Counted from the stretch's first letter, positions 22,801 to 36,200 are shown. The stretch is DNA of 64,000 bases from Agriotes lineatus (GCA_940337035.1 OW679203.1:81297061-81361060), one strand, 5' to 3'. The notes: a model not told the origin generated them from the sequence alone. A program made the numbers and translations.

Positions 22801-25226
22801 TTGTATCTTTTGATATGAGGGCATTTACAACTTCTTCTTAGACTTATTACAGCATTTAATAAGTAACTTAAGTAACTTATTGTATACGTATAAAAAATCT
22901 AAAACCTCTTTCTTTTAGCGTTCGCTAATAAATTGCTATCACGAGCATGGTGTAATTTGAAATGTTCTACTTCTTTGCTCATTTCATCCTTGGATTTCTA
23001 TTGCAGTCCTAAATTAATTTTTTAAATTTCGCCCATTATTGCTATATATTCGGTAACTTTTCACGTAATTGTGTATATCAGGTTGTTTATAAAGTTTTTG
23101 GCGATATTTGGATTCACATTTGGCGGTCGTTTTTTAACTTCTGTGCAGGGCTAAATATATTCTACTTTTTATCTCCTTTTTGGGAGTCCAAGTTTCGTTA
23201 GGGCTCCTATTGGTGATGCTTTGTAAACGAGTGTATCCCGAAAAATGCTCGATGCAGATTAAGTTTTACTGGTTTGGTAAATTGCTGTACCCGTCTCGTT
23301 AACTTAGGATTTGCTAGTATTTGGAAGCAAAGCACCTGTTGGTTGGCCGAATTTTAAGCTTTGTTTTTTCTTTCCTTTTATTTTCTTGGTCAGAGTAATT
23401 CAAAGAGAAAGTTGAAGTAGCCGTTGGTTGCTGTTTCACCTACTGTTGCTCTAACGTCTGGGACCACAGTGCGTTCTAGCACTCTTCTGAATTTTCAGAG
23501 CATGTAGGCAGCGTTCAATGTCAGATTTATATATGCTCCATCCTTTCGTGCACCCGGCGTCGCAACTTGTGCTTCGCGCTACGATTGGAAACGCCCAGCT
23601 TGTCTAATCACACCCGTCACTGAGGTTACATATTGTATATCTTAAATTTAATTGTATTGTTTTATACTGGTAAACAACCAGCAGTACGATTTGTTATTAT
23701 TTATTAGTTACGCATTAATGTTTTTCTGTAGAGAATGTGGTCTAGGACATTCAACGTTTAATATTTTTGTAGTATTGGTATGCAACAGATTCTTCAACTT
23801 ATTGTAGGTTATTGCTAGTGTTTAGTATATCCACCAAAGAAAAAACATTTGATTTAAGTTTCTAGTTGGTGATTGGTGTTCTCAGTGCTTTACTGATCAC
23901 ATGCTAATGTTCGTATTAAATTCAGTTTTTGTAGTTTAAACACACCTTACAAGAAGAACTATGGCCAACCGCACGGTAGTGGACTGCACAAGTGCGAAGA
24001 AAACCAGGGTAACCAAAAACAACCTTGGCGAGAACTTTGTAGCGTAGCACCCTTACACGAATCTTAAGATTAGAAAATACATATACTATATATAAAAAAT
24101 AAGAGGGCGCCAGTCATTATTCACAACAAAAAAGCAAATTTGACAGTTTACTTTACTACCTACCTTGGATGTCTTCTGCTTTAAAATCCTAATAAAAAAA
24201 GAGCAGGTTTATGAAGGCTTATATGAACAGATAAACAAAAAATTACAGTAGCAGTAAACAGTAGATTTAATTATCATTAAGAAGTATCACAAATATTAAG
24301 CATTATTAATAGGAGCGGAAGGCTCAATAATGACCAGAAGTAACAATAAAGATATTTAAACCGAGGTAAAAACCTGGTGCACTACAGCAGCAGAATTAGT
24401 AACAAACTATATTTGGTGCCAACCCTAAAATTATTGTGTCAACCATAACACATTTGGTAAAACATAGTTTTTAAATCTAGAATGCCATACAAACATTCTA
24501 GAAGCTGAGCTGACAAAACGGCCCGATCGCAGGCTCTAATAACCCTTAATTTGAATCGAGAAGCCTTGCGATCGAGTTTGAGCAAAAAACTGTACAGTAA
24601 CCTGCACATGCTCTGTACATGACTTCAGTAGATCCCTTTTCGAAATCGCCCATGAGACAAGAAGATTGACCAAAAGTTTACTCCATCCGCGCGTGATTGG
24701 TAACCAAAGACCTTTGTTTATGCAATCATCGCATAAATTAACGTAGGCTGAACCGCCTGTTCAGTCAACAAACAAGTCCACTGAAAGTTAGCAAAAAACA
24801 GCGTGCACTTACTGCGTAGCTTCAACACAGGTCTTCTCCAGGTAGTAACGTGTTCGACGAATAGTAGTTGCACCTCACTGGACGCCAGAAGAGTACCTCC
24901 AGCGCAGAAAATTTACCTTGCAGAAATGTTTTACGGGGTCATCTCAACTGCAGCTTCGTCCAAAAGCGTGCATCTACAGCAATAATGGCTCAAAGCTCTA
25001 TAATGGGCCAAACTTTATGTATGCGACTGGAATTTATGCTCGCACATGAAAGTGATGGCAAAATCATCCCCCCAACGCCAAATAAACGGCACTACTCGAT
25101 GTCGGGATTCACGTGGAACAGATCCCGGTTGGCCACAAGTGGAAAATCTCAAGAACAACTTCACTACTCGAGTGCCAGGAGCAGAAGAAACTGGTCTTTT
25201 AAAAATTTGGCGACCTGCCCTGCTTA
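19881..25226. other. no recognisable feature (5.3 kb)
   Basis: AT-rich sequence on both strands. Short ORFs (for example 21857-22060, 22062-22325, 24868-25377) show no conserved family and no matching splice context. Confidence 0.5.
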
Positions 25227-26255
25227 TCACAAGGAGTGCGCATTTGAAATTGAAAATCCCCCAAAAAAAAAAGTTTCCCCTTGTCCTGCAAACCACGCTT
25301 CCATCTCCTCTTTAAGGCTTTCGTCGTATGAAAGCCGGCGCCCCCGAAGATATTTCTTGAGGTTTCGGAATAAGTAAAAGTCGCTAGGAGGCAGGTCGGG
25401 ACTGTAAGGTGGGTGGTTAAGTTGTTCGAACCCGCAGTCCTTCAAGGCAGCCTGTGCAACTCTAGCCTTGTGGACTGGAGCATTGTCATGCAGTAGAAAG
25501 ATCCCTTTGGACAGTTTTCCACGTCTCTGTTCTTTAATTATGCTGCGCAATTTTTTCAAAAGTTGTGCATAATATTCTGCATTAATTGTAGTTTTGTGTG
25601 GCATATAATCGATTAAGAGCAGCCCTTGGCAATCCCAAAAAACAGACGCCATGATCTTTCCAGCAGAGGCCTGTGTCTTGAATTTTTTCGGAGCTGGAGA
25701 TTCCGCATGCTTCCATTGCATCGACTCTTGCTTCGTTTCGGGGTCCCAGTGGTGAAGCCATGTTTCATCTTCAGTCACAAGTCGAGCCATAAAGTCACCC
25801 GGATTGGAATTAAAGAGGTCGAGGAGCTCGCGTGATGCTTCTATTCTGCAGTGCTTATCCTGAACAGAAAGATTTCTGGGCACCCACCTGGCTGACACTT
25901 TCGACATGTGCAGAGTGGCATGGATGATGTTGTGAACACTCCCTTGTGAAACACCAATCTCTTGGGCAATTTCTGATACCTTTATACGCCTATCTGCGAG
26001 TACCAGTGACTCAACCCGAGACACATGTTCATCATCGGTTGCAGTTTTTGGTCCTCCGCACTTTGGATCATCTTCAATGCTCTGACGGCCGTGTTTGAAT
26101 TCTTTACGCCATCTAGTGACCGTAGCATACGAAGGCGCATCCGATCTGTACACTTTCGATAAGCGATCAAAAATTTCCTTTGCATTTACACCCTCTTTAC
26201 ACAAAAACTTGATGACGCTTCGATACTCTAACTTCTTTAAACTACACTCAGCCAT
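25227..26255 (-). CDS. mariner transposase, near-intact but with an altered C-terminus
   Basis: One uninterrupted 342-codon frame, the normal mariner length. The N-terminal paired helix-turn-helix region (about 1-115) is followed by WVPRNLS (124-130). The DDE catalytic core has Asp163 in TEDETW, Asp257 in HDNAP and Asp292 in YSPDLPPSDF. The last two are separated by 34 residues, the DD34D signature of mariner. Homology stops at about residue 330 (AWFAGQGETFFF). There the gene runs through a ten-base homopolymer at 25262-25271, and the expected last ~15-20 residues are replaced by FSISNAHSL. A transposase of this kind cuts and pastes its own element at TA. The missing end probably disables this copy as a mobile unit even if protein is made. 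Confidence 0.9.
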   Translation of the reverse strand: MAECSLKKLEYRSVIKFLCKEGVNAKEIFDRLSKVYRSDAPSYATVTRWRKEFKHGRQSIEDDPKCGGPKTATDDEHVSRVESLVLADRRIKVSEIAQEIGVSQGSVHNIIHATLHMSKVSARWVPRNLSVQDKHCRIEASRELLDLFNSNPGDFMARLVTEDETWLHHWDPETKQESMQWKHAESPAPKKFKTQASAGKIMASVFWDCQGLLLIDYMPHKTTINAEYYAQLLKKLRSIIKEQRRGKLSKGIFLLHDNAPVHKARVAQAALKDCGFEQLNHPPYSPDLPPSDFYLFRNLKKYLRGRRLSYDESLKEEMEAWFAGQGETFFFGGFSISNAHSL

Positions 26256-26407
26256 ATTTCACAACTGACAAAAGGAAAACAAAAGCAGATAGGACAACCA
26301 ATTTCTGCAAGCAAGGGTAACTAGATCTAATGTATCAAACAAAATTTGCACGAAAATCTAAACTTTGCTAGATACCCCCAAATTGCAACACACTTTGAAC
26401 GCCCCTC
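25262..26407 (-). mobile_element. mariner element, 3' end truncated
   Basis: The 5' end is near 26407, where CACTTTGAACGCCCCTC abuts a TA (26408-26409), consistent with mariner insertion at TA. The reverse complement of that end (GAGGGGCGTTCAAAGTG) is not found on the low-coordinate side. The 3' part and its inverted repeat are therefore lost or replaced at the A-run. Confidence 0.7.
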
Positions 26408-28974
26408 TACTTATAATAGTAGTGAAAACTAGTAATGGAGTTTAGTATGAAATATTATTTGTTTTTTTAAATTATTATTATCATCCGGGTTTTTCGTTCA
26501 GGGTGCTATTACTAACTATTGTTATCCGGTTGAAGTAAAATAAAATTCAACTACGTATTTCATGTTCAAAAACTCGCAGAATGTTGCAAGTGTTGAGGAT
26601 GACCGACAAAAAAGAAAAGAAGTGTAGTTAATACCAGTGGTGGGTATTACTATTGGGAGGATTACAACACTATCTGGCCTCCATTGCTGTCTTAATTTAT
26701 AAGACAATAATACACGATGAACGTTTAGAAAGTAAAAATTAATGCTCACTAATGTTCAAATGATTTCTCTGTGAAAACAAGGCACCGTGATCCACTGTCG
26801 TGCAGTGTAGCAAAGTTCGACCATAGCTTCTGAACAGGGTGGGGTGGGTTGTCCAAAAGCACTAGTGGTTCGAGACGGTTCAAACCAGAAAACCTACTAT
26901 GTAAATCCCGAAATCACATAATCGTTTTCATAAAGCAACAGATACAAATCATAGATTGCCGTAACCCAATGTTTATTTACAATATATTCAAACTGCTTCG
27001 AAACATTACATAATATTTGCGGAATTGTTCAAAAGAGGCAAAAAGAAATGGGAAATGTTCACACTGCCGTAAACACAAAAAAAATATCACTAGTGTAAAT
27101 CGATAATGGTATTGTTATAACGCTTATGATATTAATTTTTTTGATTGTAACAAGTTTCTGTTTTAGATGAATTTATGTAAATTATGTGCTCTTTGATGTA
27201 AATTATTGATTATTGGTTTTATTAAATAAGTTTTAGCTCCAGCAGAACAATTATTCTTAAATAAGGTCGGGTTCATGCGTTATAAAAATTATTATTACAC
27301 ACACGGGTCGTTTTGTTCAATTACAGCTTACTTGAAAAATTATATGACAGTTCGACAGTTGTCAATGTCAAAAGACTATGAAAGTGGAAAATCAGCCAAA
27401 ACCATATTTATTTGGTTGTATATGTAGGAATTCGTAATGCTGATTTTATTCTAGGTCTTATCTTGTTTTGAACTAGTTGTGATTGTCAAATTTGTTTACG
27501 TACGTACACAGTTCTTTAAATAGATGCAAATAAGCTGACTAGAAAGTAACATTGGATTTTCGTCGCAATTTCTTACACGGGTACACGTCTACCAACAATA
27601 CATGGAAGCCGTGCGAAAACGCAGTACGGATGGCATTCTCATGTGAAGATGATTTACTTTATGAACCAAGTTTTCTGGGCGTTCGGCCATTTGAGGACGA
27701 AAATTTTTAATACACTTCAAATTATGTACTAGTTGTCCACGATTAACAAGACATAGTCGTTGAACTTAGCCTACGTTAAATAACAGAATGCGATTAAAAT
27801 AGTCAACCCAGCAACCACTACAGTAAAACTAAAAATAATTAGGGTGTGACAAGCAATTTTTCCGTACATGTGACAATATAACCAACAAAGTTTATTCTGC
27901 AATAAATAATCTGCCTAGAATTGCACTTCAATCGGTGAGTAACAAGCCACGATAAGAGTTCAGCATGCGTGCCCAAAGTATTTCTGGTCACTTTTGCCCA
28001 CTGTAGCTGCACACTGTCTAACTAATAATGAATCCTTTCTCTAGATTCTCATGGGATGGTTTCAGAGCACCAAGCCAAAAATACACACGCACTAAGCGGG
28101 TGGTACAAGCCTACCAAAGTGTGAAGGGTGGCTTAAGGTATGTTTATTTCTGAAAGATTCTTGATTCCTAACATTGTTAGATATATTTTAGTGGCTGCAT
28201 GTACCACACACCAATGCTGCTTGGGAAATCGTGAGATGTTGAAAGAATTAAAAATCAGCAGCACGTAGAAAGTCTTTTTAAGAAATTCCTAAATTTCTTA
28301 AAACCTGAGGGCTATTCAACAAACGTATGTCACAAGTATCGTCATTCTAAATAAACTATGTCTGGAAATAATTACCCCCACACAATTCCTAGATATTTAT
28401 ATAGAGCGTCATTTTTAAGTAATTCCTGTCTTCCTGTCGATGCGTTCTACATCAGTCGTCGTTTACTTAATGGGTACGTCAAAATCTTTAATTTAGTCAT
28501 AATAACGACCTGTGTACGTTTTTTGGATCTTCAGAGTCATGGTCATATTCTCTGTATGGTATACACCAAAGTACTTGTAAGTTTTCCCTTCTTTCAATCA
28601 TTCAATGAAATTACAAGCTTGCAACTTAAATGCACTGTTCTACTGGCGTAGGCTTTAATGTTGGATTTCTGTGTTGCTCCTGAGGGAAATCGGTGTTGAC
28701 TCGCTTTGGGAATATAGGAGAGAAGGTTAAAAATCAAGCAAAACCAAATGGAACTTAAGGAGTCTACATGATAGACATTTTTTATATTTTAATAAAGTCA
28801 GTTACATTAGTACCATTTCTATCCCATAAACTGCAAAGATTTTCTCGGTGCGGTCTTTCTTTCGATAGTAAGCCATGTTAAAGGAAGGTTAGTCTCAAAA
28901 AAATTCAGCCTTGAGTTTCTGTAACAATTGAAGTAAGCACAGCGGCGTCTCTTCAAGCACGTTTAGGCCGATTT
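26408..28974. other. no recognisable feature
   Basis: 2.6 kb of AT-rich sequence without recognised coding, repeat or RNA features. Confidence 0.5.
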
Positions 28975-29307
28975 TCAGGTGAGGCGTGCTTCCATGCCCT
29001 TACTACAAGCCTCTGCCTCCTTGGCATCAAGCTCATATGATTGCGGTTCTCTTGCGATTTGCTCCTGTAGGGAGTTCATCGCAGTAAATAGTGAGCAGTT
29101 TTGGTGACGGTTTGACTTTCCTCCGGCTACAGCGGCCGCCTGTATTCGCTTTAGCACCCAATCCAACATTTCCATGTAGCGGCTGGCAGGACTCCCCTTA
29201 ATATAGCAAGATAGTGCTTCTAGCTGTGTTTCATAAATACAGGCATTGATTTTCAGTTTGCTTGTATTATTTATCGGTAAAGGGCTATTGTCTAAGAAGA
29301 AACAGTT
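28975..29307 (-). CDS. 110-codon open frame, unrecognised; possible exon or element fragment
   Basis: The minus strand is open from just after a TAG at 29308-29310 to a TGA at 28975. It reads NCFFLDNSPLPINNTSK, then ACIYETQLEALSCYIKG, YMEMLDWVLKRIQAAA, LQEQIAREPQSYELDAKEAE. Composition is protein-like, with amphipathic helices and few low-complexity runs, unlike most ORFs nearby. There is an ATG at 29175 but the frame extends well upstream. I do not recognise a family. It could be a terminal exon (an AG precedes the open stretch, though with a poor pyrimidine tract), a gag-like remnant, or chance. Confidence 0.35.
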   Translation of the reverse strand, partial: NCFFLDNSPLPINNTSKLKINACIYETQLEALSCYIKGSPASRYMEMLDWVLKRIQAAAVAGGKSNRHQNCSLFTAMNSLQEQIAREPQSYELDAKEAEACSKGMEARLT

Positions 29308-29519
29308 CTACGAAGGTCTTCGATTATCAAACTGTTCGCGATAAGTACTAGCTTGTTTTCAACGCTTGAAGCGTTAGTATTTCATCAGTTAAGGTGGCTG
29401 AAATTTTTTATGTACCTAATACTTACTTCCAAAAGTGTCTTTGAGGCACCTATCACTAGCGGATATTTGATTGGCATTCAGATGTAAATTTTTACCACAT
29501 TATGCTGGCTCGAACCTTT

Positions 29520-29891
29520 TTTAATTTGTTGTATTGTACAGTGTGTTTCGAATTTCAATAATTCATAATATTTGTTACATTGTTGTTGAATATTAAATTG
29601 TATTAACTGTTGCTGGTTTATATTTTCTTTGTACTGTACTACGATCCATCATAAACCTGTGTTTTTTAAAGATTTAGGTTAAAGTAAGAGGCTTACAACG
29701 TTAGTGGTGATTTGATCGGTAGCTGGGTTTGTTTTTTGATGTGTTTAACAACAAGCGCTCAACATTTTGATGCTTTATAAAAATTGTATTTAACTCTAAG
29801 GATGGCTGCCTAGTCCTTACTCACACCATATTTTATGCCGAGAGTTAGAGCTAGCTAGAGATGTGCCTACCCCTCGTTTAAGGGTGGTGCA
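29520..29891 (+). repeat. diverged LTR 3' end, relative of the 50.9 kb Gypsy LTR
   Basis: Its last ~90 bases (GCTGCCTAGTCCTTACTCAC ... GAGCTAGCTAG ... CGTTTAAGGGTGGTGCA) align with the end of the LTR at 52160-52241 (CTGAACCTAATCCTTGCTCA ... GAGCTAG ... TTCAAAGGGGTGGCACA). Throughout, it aligns with 45920-46307. No internal retroelement sequence follows it. It is probably an old solo or truncated LTR. The 5' boundary is not defined. Confidence 0.65.
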
Positions 29892-30332
29892 TTTTCTTAA
29901 TTTTAGACGCACATCTGTCTTCAATTATTGGAATAAAGGAAATGTGTTGTAAAAGCACCGTTGCATATTTTAAATGTTTGAAGAAAATTGACTTGCTTAC
30001 GTCTTATCTGCAATGCTGCTATTAGTTTCAGATGCCCTAAATGCCCTTCGTTAGGGATCAAGGAAACACTGCTTGAAAGGCGGGTGGTTCGAAGTGGTAC
30101 CGTTTCTAGGGCATTTATATCTGGCATGAAATAGAGACCAAATCGTAGACAGTGACTTAAGTAAAGAACGTACGAACAGCTTTAGAGATAGCAAACAGCA
30201 CATGGTTCACTTTTTTAACGATCGCTACAACGTGGTCAGATAACCTCAGTGTTTGTATAATTATTACGCCCATTTACAAGATTTGCATAATTATCTTCCA
30301 CGATATATATGGAAAGAGGAACGCATATCTCT

Positions 30333-30600
30333 TTATTTATAGGGAGTTTGTTTGACCTGGAAACTACTTGGACAATTTTGGCTTGAAATATTTCGTGCGA
30401 AAGCTTTCCTGAAGAAAATCAGCAATGTTGGAAGGTTATCTACATAGTATAGTAGAAATCCAAATGAACCCAATACTAATCCCTGAGGTGCACCACTAGT
30501 AATTTTATATCGATTCAAGAAGGATGATTCTACTTTCAAGTAGAAATTCCTGCTTGTAAGTTAATACACTTCTACAAATTTCTACAAATTAAATACAATT
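30333..30600 (-). pseudogene. Jockey-type reverse transcriptase fragment
   Basis: The minus strand gives YLKVESSFLNRYKITSGAPQ followed by GLVLGSFGFLLYYVDNLPTL. This is the conserved block S..S...I.SGVPQGSVLGPLLF..YINDLP of non-LTR reverse transcriptases. It is short and isolated, and is a dead fragment. Confidence 0.75.
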
Positions 30601-30827
30601 CCAGCTTAGCTTATAGTGTCTGATTTTGGAAGACGTAAGAAATCAAGCCAAAATAACTATTTTTCAGCTACGTTCAAAACTTCTCAGCATTGTAAAGGTT
30701 TTTCTGTTTAGGAGCTATCCTAGAGAAGTAGAAAAAGCAGAATTTCAATGTTGATATGTAAGAACTTCAAAGACTTTATAAACTTTATAATAAAAGTAAG
30801 CTGAAGTAAATCAATATGCTAAATAGC

Positions 30828-31130
30828 GAACCTGCCCCAAGAATGCGTAGCTCCTCTGGCCTGCAGGGAAACCGCTTCTTACTGGCGCGCGGTCACAGGA
30901 AGTTTCCGTTGACTTCAAAGTGGCATCTCATAACATAACGTTATACGAAAAAAGCTGCATCGCTGCTATGTTAGAACAGTGAACCTGCTTCAAGAACTTT
31001 CAGGACTCCTGCTCGGAAACCGATTCGTACCAGAACCCGGTCGCAGGAAATTTCCGATGGTTTAAAATTCGCATTTTGTAACAGTTATATGCAATTAAGA
31101 AAAAGAAGCTGCAACGTTTCTATTTTAGGA
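30828..31130. repeat. diverged tandem duplication, unit ~145-160 bp
   Basis: Unit 1 (from GAACCTGCCCCAAGAA) and unit 2 (30990, GAACCTGCTTCAAGAAC) share GGAAACCG, GGTC.CAGGAA.TTTCCG, TAACA..GTTATA and AAGCTGCA.CG in register. The start of a third unit (AAACTGGACTC) follows at 31131. Confidence 0.7.
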
Positions 31131-31139
31131 AACTGGACT

Positions 31140-33240
31140 CTGTCGCAAAATTAGCGTGAAGTAGCCAAGATTAAAATAAGTAATAGAGTAAGATCGTCAA
31201 TTTGATACGCTTAACCTCCAATCAATTTTATTTCTTTGGTTCGCACAGCAATAATAACATGAGCTGGTATTTACTTTTAAAATTTAACTTAACTATAATA
31301 AACAACACTTTTTGTCTGCTAAGTTTTTGGAGTTATAGTAGGCCCAGTAAACTCTTTTCTACGCTCAACAATTTTGTTTAATCACTGCCAATATTTCAGA
31401 ACAACCTTGTCAACCCTCTGTTGTCTGGAGGGTAAAAATCAAGTTTATTGCCATTGAGAACATGGAAACGGCTAAACAAAGATTAGTTTGCAAAAACCCT
31501 CGTAATCTAGTTTTTACTTAGCAAACAATTCCGATAGTTTAAATTGTCAGCGTCAAATACATAAAATTTGTTTACACCTTTAAAATGCAGATAAATCAAG
31601 AAAATATTTGTTTCGGCAAGGCTTCATATTTTATTATATGTATCCATTTCTATTCTATAATCTTTACATATTGCTATCAACACATTTTAAGCCTTTATTC
31701 TTATACTAGTAACTAATGCTATTTCAAGCTATGTGCTAGTATAAGTTTTTAAAATTATATAAAATAGCATTTGCATTGATAATAATTTGTAAAACGATAT
31801 TAAAAATAGTGTTAGCCTTGATTTGAACAACAAAATGTAACCAGAGCAGGCTTGTAAACAATATATAACAATGTAAGATCGAAGAAAAACAAACAATTGG
31901 GCCAAGGAAGCTATATCCTTGGGGTAGGCTATAGAAGGTTGCATTAATTAGTAGCACCTCTTTAGAGATTTATAAAAAGTGTAAAATTTGTGCATCGAGT
32001 GATAGCTGGTTTTCCAAGGCTGTGTACGATGTTCTAGCAGTGTAATTTGGGCCCTGTGAGCTAGAGGTAGGCAGCGACCTACGTAGGAAACAATTGGAGG
32101 CGGTTTCGGAGTGGTCGAGCTACAGGAATCGTTCTGTAAAGTATCAGCGGCTTGTATCTGCCGGCCAACAGAGAAAGAGGAGCCTAGGCATGGTGGTACT
32201 TGCCGGGGGCTCGAGTTAAGCTCTAGTTCCCATTGGAAAAGCGACATAAAGGTCAGGAAAGTTTATCCTAAAGGATTGAATTTAGTGATTGCAAGTGGCG
32301 TCGGGTTTTTGTGTTTTTCCGGCATACACGTTATCTGAGTGTTTTTCTGTTTATGACGTGTATTTACTTAGTGTAATTGTTATTACCTATGCAACACTTG
32401 TATTACGTAATCACTGATAATTTGTCGAAGAATAGCGAACTTGTTTTGCGAAATTGGAGCGCCATATTTGAATTTGGTTCCCATTAGTTACAATATCCAG
32501 TATTGTAGCGGTTCCAGTGGTTAAATAAACACTGTTCAAAACATTTTACAAGTAAATTATAAAAAAGGAACGACGATATTTAAGTTGATACCAAATGTAT
32601 TTCCATTAATTTATACTAAACCAAGATAATACTTTCTAGAATGTAGAAACACAACCCTTGATATTTAAAAAAACTTATTTATTTGAATTATTTCAATCAC
32701 TCCAACTGTTTACTTCCATATCATTTTTAAAACTTTGCTTTTGAGTGAATGCTTTCCTGTACAATAATTTTAGGGCAAATCATTACACAATCAAGTTATT
32801 TGTCCAGTTAAAAAAAATAGTACATATACAGTTCAACCGATTAAACTTGATGCACTCGGGATATGATCCCTGAAAAAATGTTGACCAAAACTTTTTGTGA
32901 CATGAAAGTGCCTTGATTTACTTATACAACAAAAAACAATCATTGCTCTTTCGTCATTATTAACGGAGATAATGAAGAGCGTGTATCCAACTAAGCGGCT
33001 TCCTTATTGAATACGGAACATTAGAAATTTCCATGACAATGCGAGACTTCATGCTGCTATTCTTGCTGCTAACCTTGTGACCTTTCGTGCGTTTTTGTGT
33101 GCAACATTTCGCCATGTTTCTCGGTTCTTAGTTGAGCGCATCAGGTCCTTATGAGGCAGGGTTGTCTTTACTTGATCGATGGATCAACTAGAAGAACGTC
33201 CTCTCTGTCGTCTGGCATCGACCTTCCCCCGGATGATATA
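31140..33240. other. no gene recognised; one GC-richer patch
   Basis: AT-rich apart from about 32000-32330, which is GC-richer and open on both strands (minus 31948-32247, plus 32111-32338). Neither translation resembles a known family. Confidence 0.45.
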
Positions 33241-36200
33241 AAAAAAGACTTTTGGTTAAAAGGGAGAGAAGCCCTAGAGATTAAAGGAAAAAAAGAGAAA
33301 AGTAAAATATTTAGTTTTATTTTTTAATTTTTAAGAGAAACAAATCTGCTTAGTTTAAGGTCATGGCATCTCCAAATGAGCATGACAACTCTCTTCTTTC
33401 CTCTCTCAGTGTTTGTTTTACTCATTCTTTTAAAATATTTTAACGCTTATTTTTCTTTAAATAGCCAACCACTCCACTTTGTCTTACTAAGTAGGCTTGG
33501 TTGGTCATATTTGGGTCTCAATTTGAAATTGCATCTCTGCCTCCATCCAGCACCATTCATCACCGGACCAGAAATAGCACTTACGTTCTTCCTCTCTCAA
33601 GAAACGCTCTACAACTGACTTGAAATGGTCTTTCACAGTAAGCGTCTCAACTGGTTTTGTTTTATTAGTGGAACTTGGTTACTCCGGTCTACGAACTCCG
33701 TCATCTATTCTCCAACTGCTTTCAATGTTCTTCTATCTTTCGTTAGTTTTCTCCAGTGGTTGGTTCCGGTTGTGTTCGAGTAACTACATCTTGACCTTTC
33801 ATCCTCTTTAAATGGTCTAACAATTCCAATATATTGCTCTTTGTTTTACTAGCTGGGTGTGATTGCTCATATTTTGTCTTCAATTTAAAATTGCATTTCT
33901 GCGTCTATTCATCATCATCCATCACCGAGCCAAAAATACCACTTAGAATATTCCTCCCCAGGTAGCGCGTTGCAACTGATTTAAGTAAAGTCACTATATC
34001 TAGTGACTTTAGATTTAAGGTAATTACCTTTTCAAAGGAGCTTTTCAACTTAGTTTGTTTTACTGTTGCCCTGGATTACGACCTCGATTACCCTTTGCCC
34101 AACTGCCTTCTATATCTTCCGTTTGTCTATAGATTTTTGATGTAACTTTGCACTTCTCTATTTCATCGTCGCATCCGCCGCGTTTCTGTGTCCTTTTTTT
34201 CCGCAAAATTTCTACTAAATATTCTTTTACTAGGTACTCCTTTATTCTTCATCCTTTCTAAGTGGCGTAACCACCTCACCATATTACTCCGTGTTTCGCT
34301 AACTATGCTTAGTTGGCCATATCTTGTCTTCAATTTGCAATTTTCGGTTACTCTTCTGCCTGTTCTATGACCTCCTTCCTTTTTTCTAACTTTCTTTAAT
34401 TTTTTTTTGTTTTCCGTTAGTGTTCTCCAGTTTTTAAGTCATCTTACACTTCGTCTCATTATCGTGTCGGTAACCGTTTTGTGTCCTTTCTTTCCTCCAA
34501 GCTTTTTAAAGTAAGTATTTTTTACATCTTGACTCTTCACCATTCATCTTTTCTAACTCACTTTCCTTTTCGAATTAAGCTTCTTTGGCCATAGCTTTAG
34601 TTCGAAATTGTATCTCTTCCTGTATTTAGCATCAGCCACCACCCAGCCAAAAATATCGCTTATGGTCTTTTTCTCCCAAGGCCCACTGATTGCTTAGGTA
34701 TATCTTGGATATCTTGCATATCTTGCTTCTTTGCCTTTATAAGGTGGTTACTCCCGTGTCTAGACTATAACCTCTATTTCCCCTCCTTCAACTTTCTTCC
34801 ATGTTCAGTGTTTGATTTCAACTTTTTCTAAGCCATCTTGCACCTTGTTCCATGATTATCTTTTGGGGCATTTTTTGTCTCTTTCTTCTTCTGAAGCTTT
34901 CCTTTAAATATTCTCTTATTACACCTTGATCTTTCATTTTTTCTAACTGACCCACTTATCCTTTGTATTACTCTTTATTTCACTAACTAAACTTGGTTAG
35001 TCATATCTGGGCTTTATTTCAAATTTGTACCTCCATTCGCTGCCTTATATCACTGGGCTAAAAATACCACTATGGATCTTCCTCTCCCAAGTAGCGCTCT
35101 GCAAATGATTTAAAATCACACAGTCTTGAAATGAGCATCTCAGCTAGTTTAATTTTACCAGTGCAGCTTAGTTACTCCCGAGTCTAGTCTATGACGGCCA
35201 TTGCCTTCACTCCAGCCTTTTGTTATTTTTCCCTTTCTTCCGTTCTCCGGTGTCTTATACTACTGTCTACAAAACATTTTGAACTATGTTCTGAAATCGT
35301 GCCCGTGCCCTGCACTGTCCCTTCTTCCCTCAAAGTTTCCTTTGAATAATCCTTGACTCTTCACTTTATCTAAATGGCCTAACCGTTCCAGTGTATTATT
35401 CGTTTTACTGCTTAGGTAGCGCTTTGAAACTGATTGAAGGTTATGGCCTTTCGAAACGAGCGTCTCAACTTGTTTTGTTTTACCAGTGCAGGTTCCTTCC
35501 ATCTCTTCTTATCTTTCGTTAGTCTTCTATTAGTTTTATCCAGTGTTTAATTACTAGTCACCCTAAACACTGTTCTAGTATCGTGCTCGCGGCCTTTCTA
35601 TGTCCCTTCTTCCCTCAATGTTTCTTTTATATGTTCTCTTAGTACGTCTTGATTTATCATCCTCTGTACACGGCTTAACCACCTCAGTGTATTACTTATT
35701 TGTGAAGAACTAGACTTGGCTGGTCGTATCGTGGCTTTCAGGTAGCCCTCTACAACTGATTTAAAGAGATAGCCTTTCAAAATGAGATTTTAATTGGCTT
35801 AGTTTCACCAGTGCAGGTTGATTACTTTTGCTCCTGGTCTAAGATCTTTTTAATCTTTTCAAGAACTTTTTTCCATTTTTTCTTGTTTTTTGTTAGTCTT
35901 TTCCAGTTTTTGATTCATTTAAGTAATTTAAAAACTGGTTTCGCCAGTTTTACCAGCGTATGTCGGTTACTCCTGTCCGTGGTCTACAATTTTTTTATTT
36001 TTTTTCCAACTTTATTTTATCTCCTTTTGTATTTTGATAGTTTTTCCCAGTATTTTATTTTTGCTGTTTCAAGTCATTTTCAGCTATGTTCTGTCATCTT
36101 GACCGCGGCCTCTCACTGTTCGATCTTCCTCCAAACCTTTTTAAATATTATTTTACAATATCTTGACTCTTCTTCTTCTTTAAGTGACCTAACAGTCCCG

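Noticed and set aside
25015..25296. 93-codon minus-strand ORF as the continuation of the mariner transposase in another frame
   Set aside because: After the homopolymer neither frame resembles a mariner C-terminus, so a simple one-base shift does not restore it.
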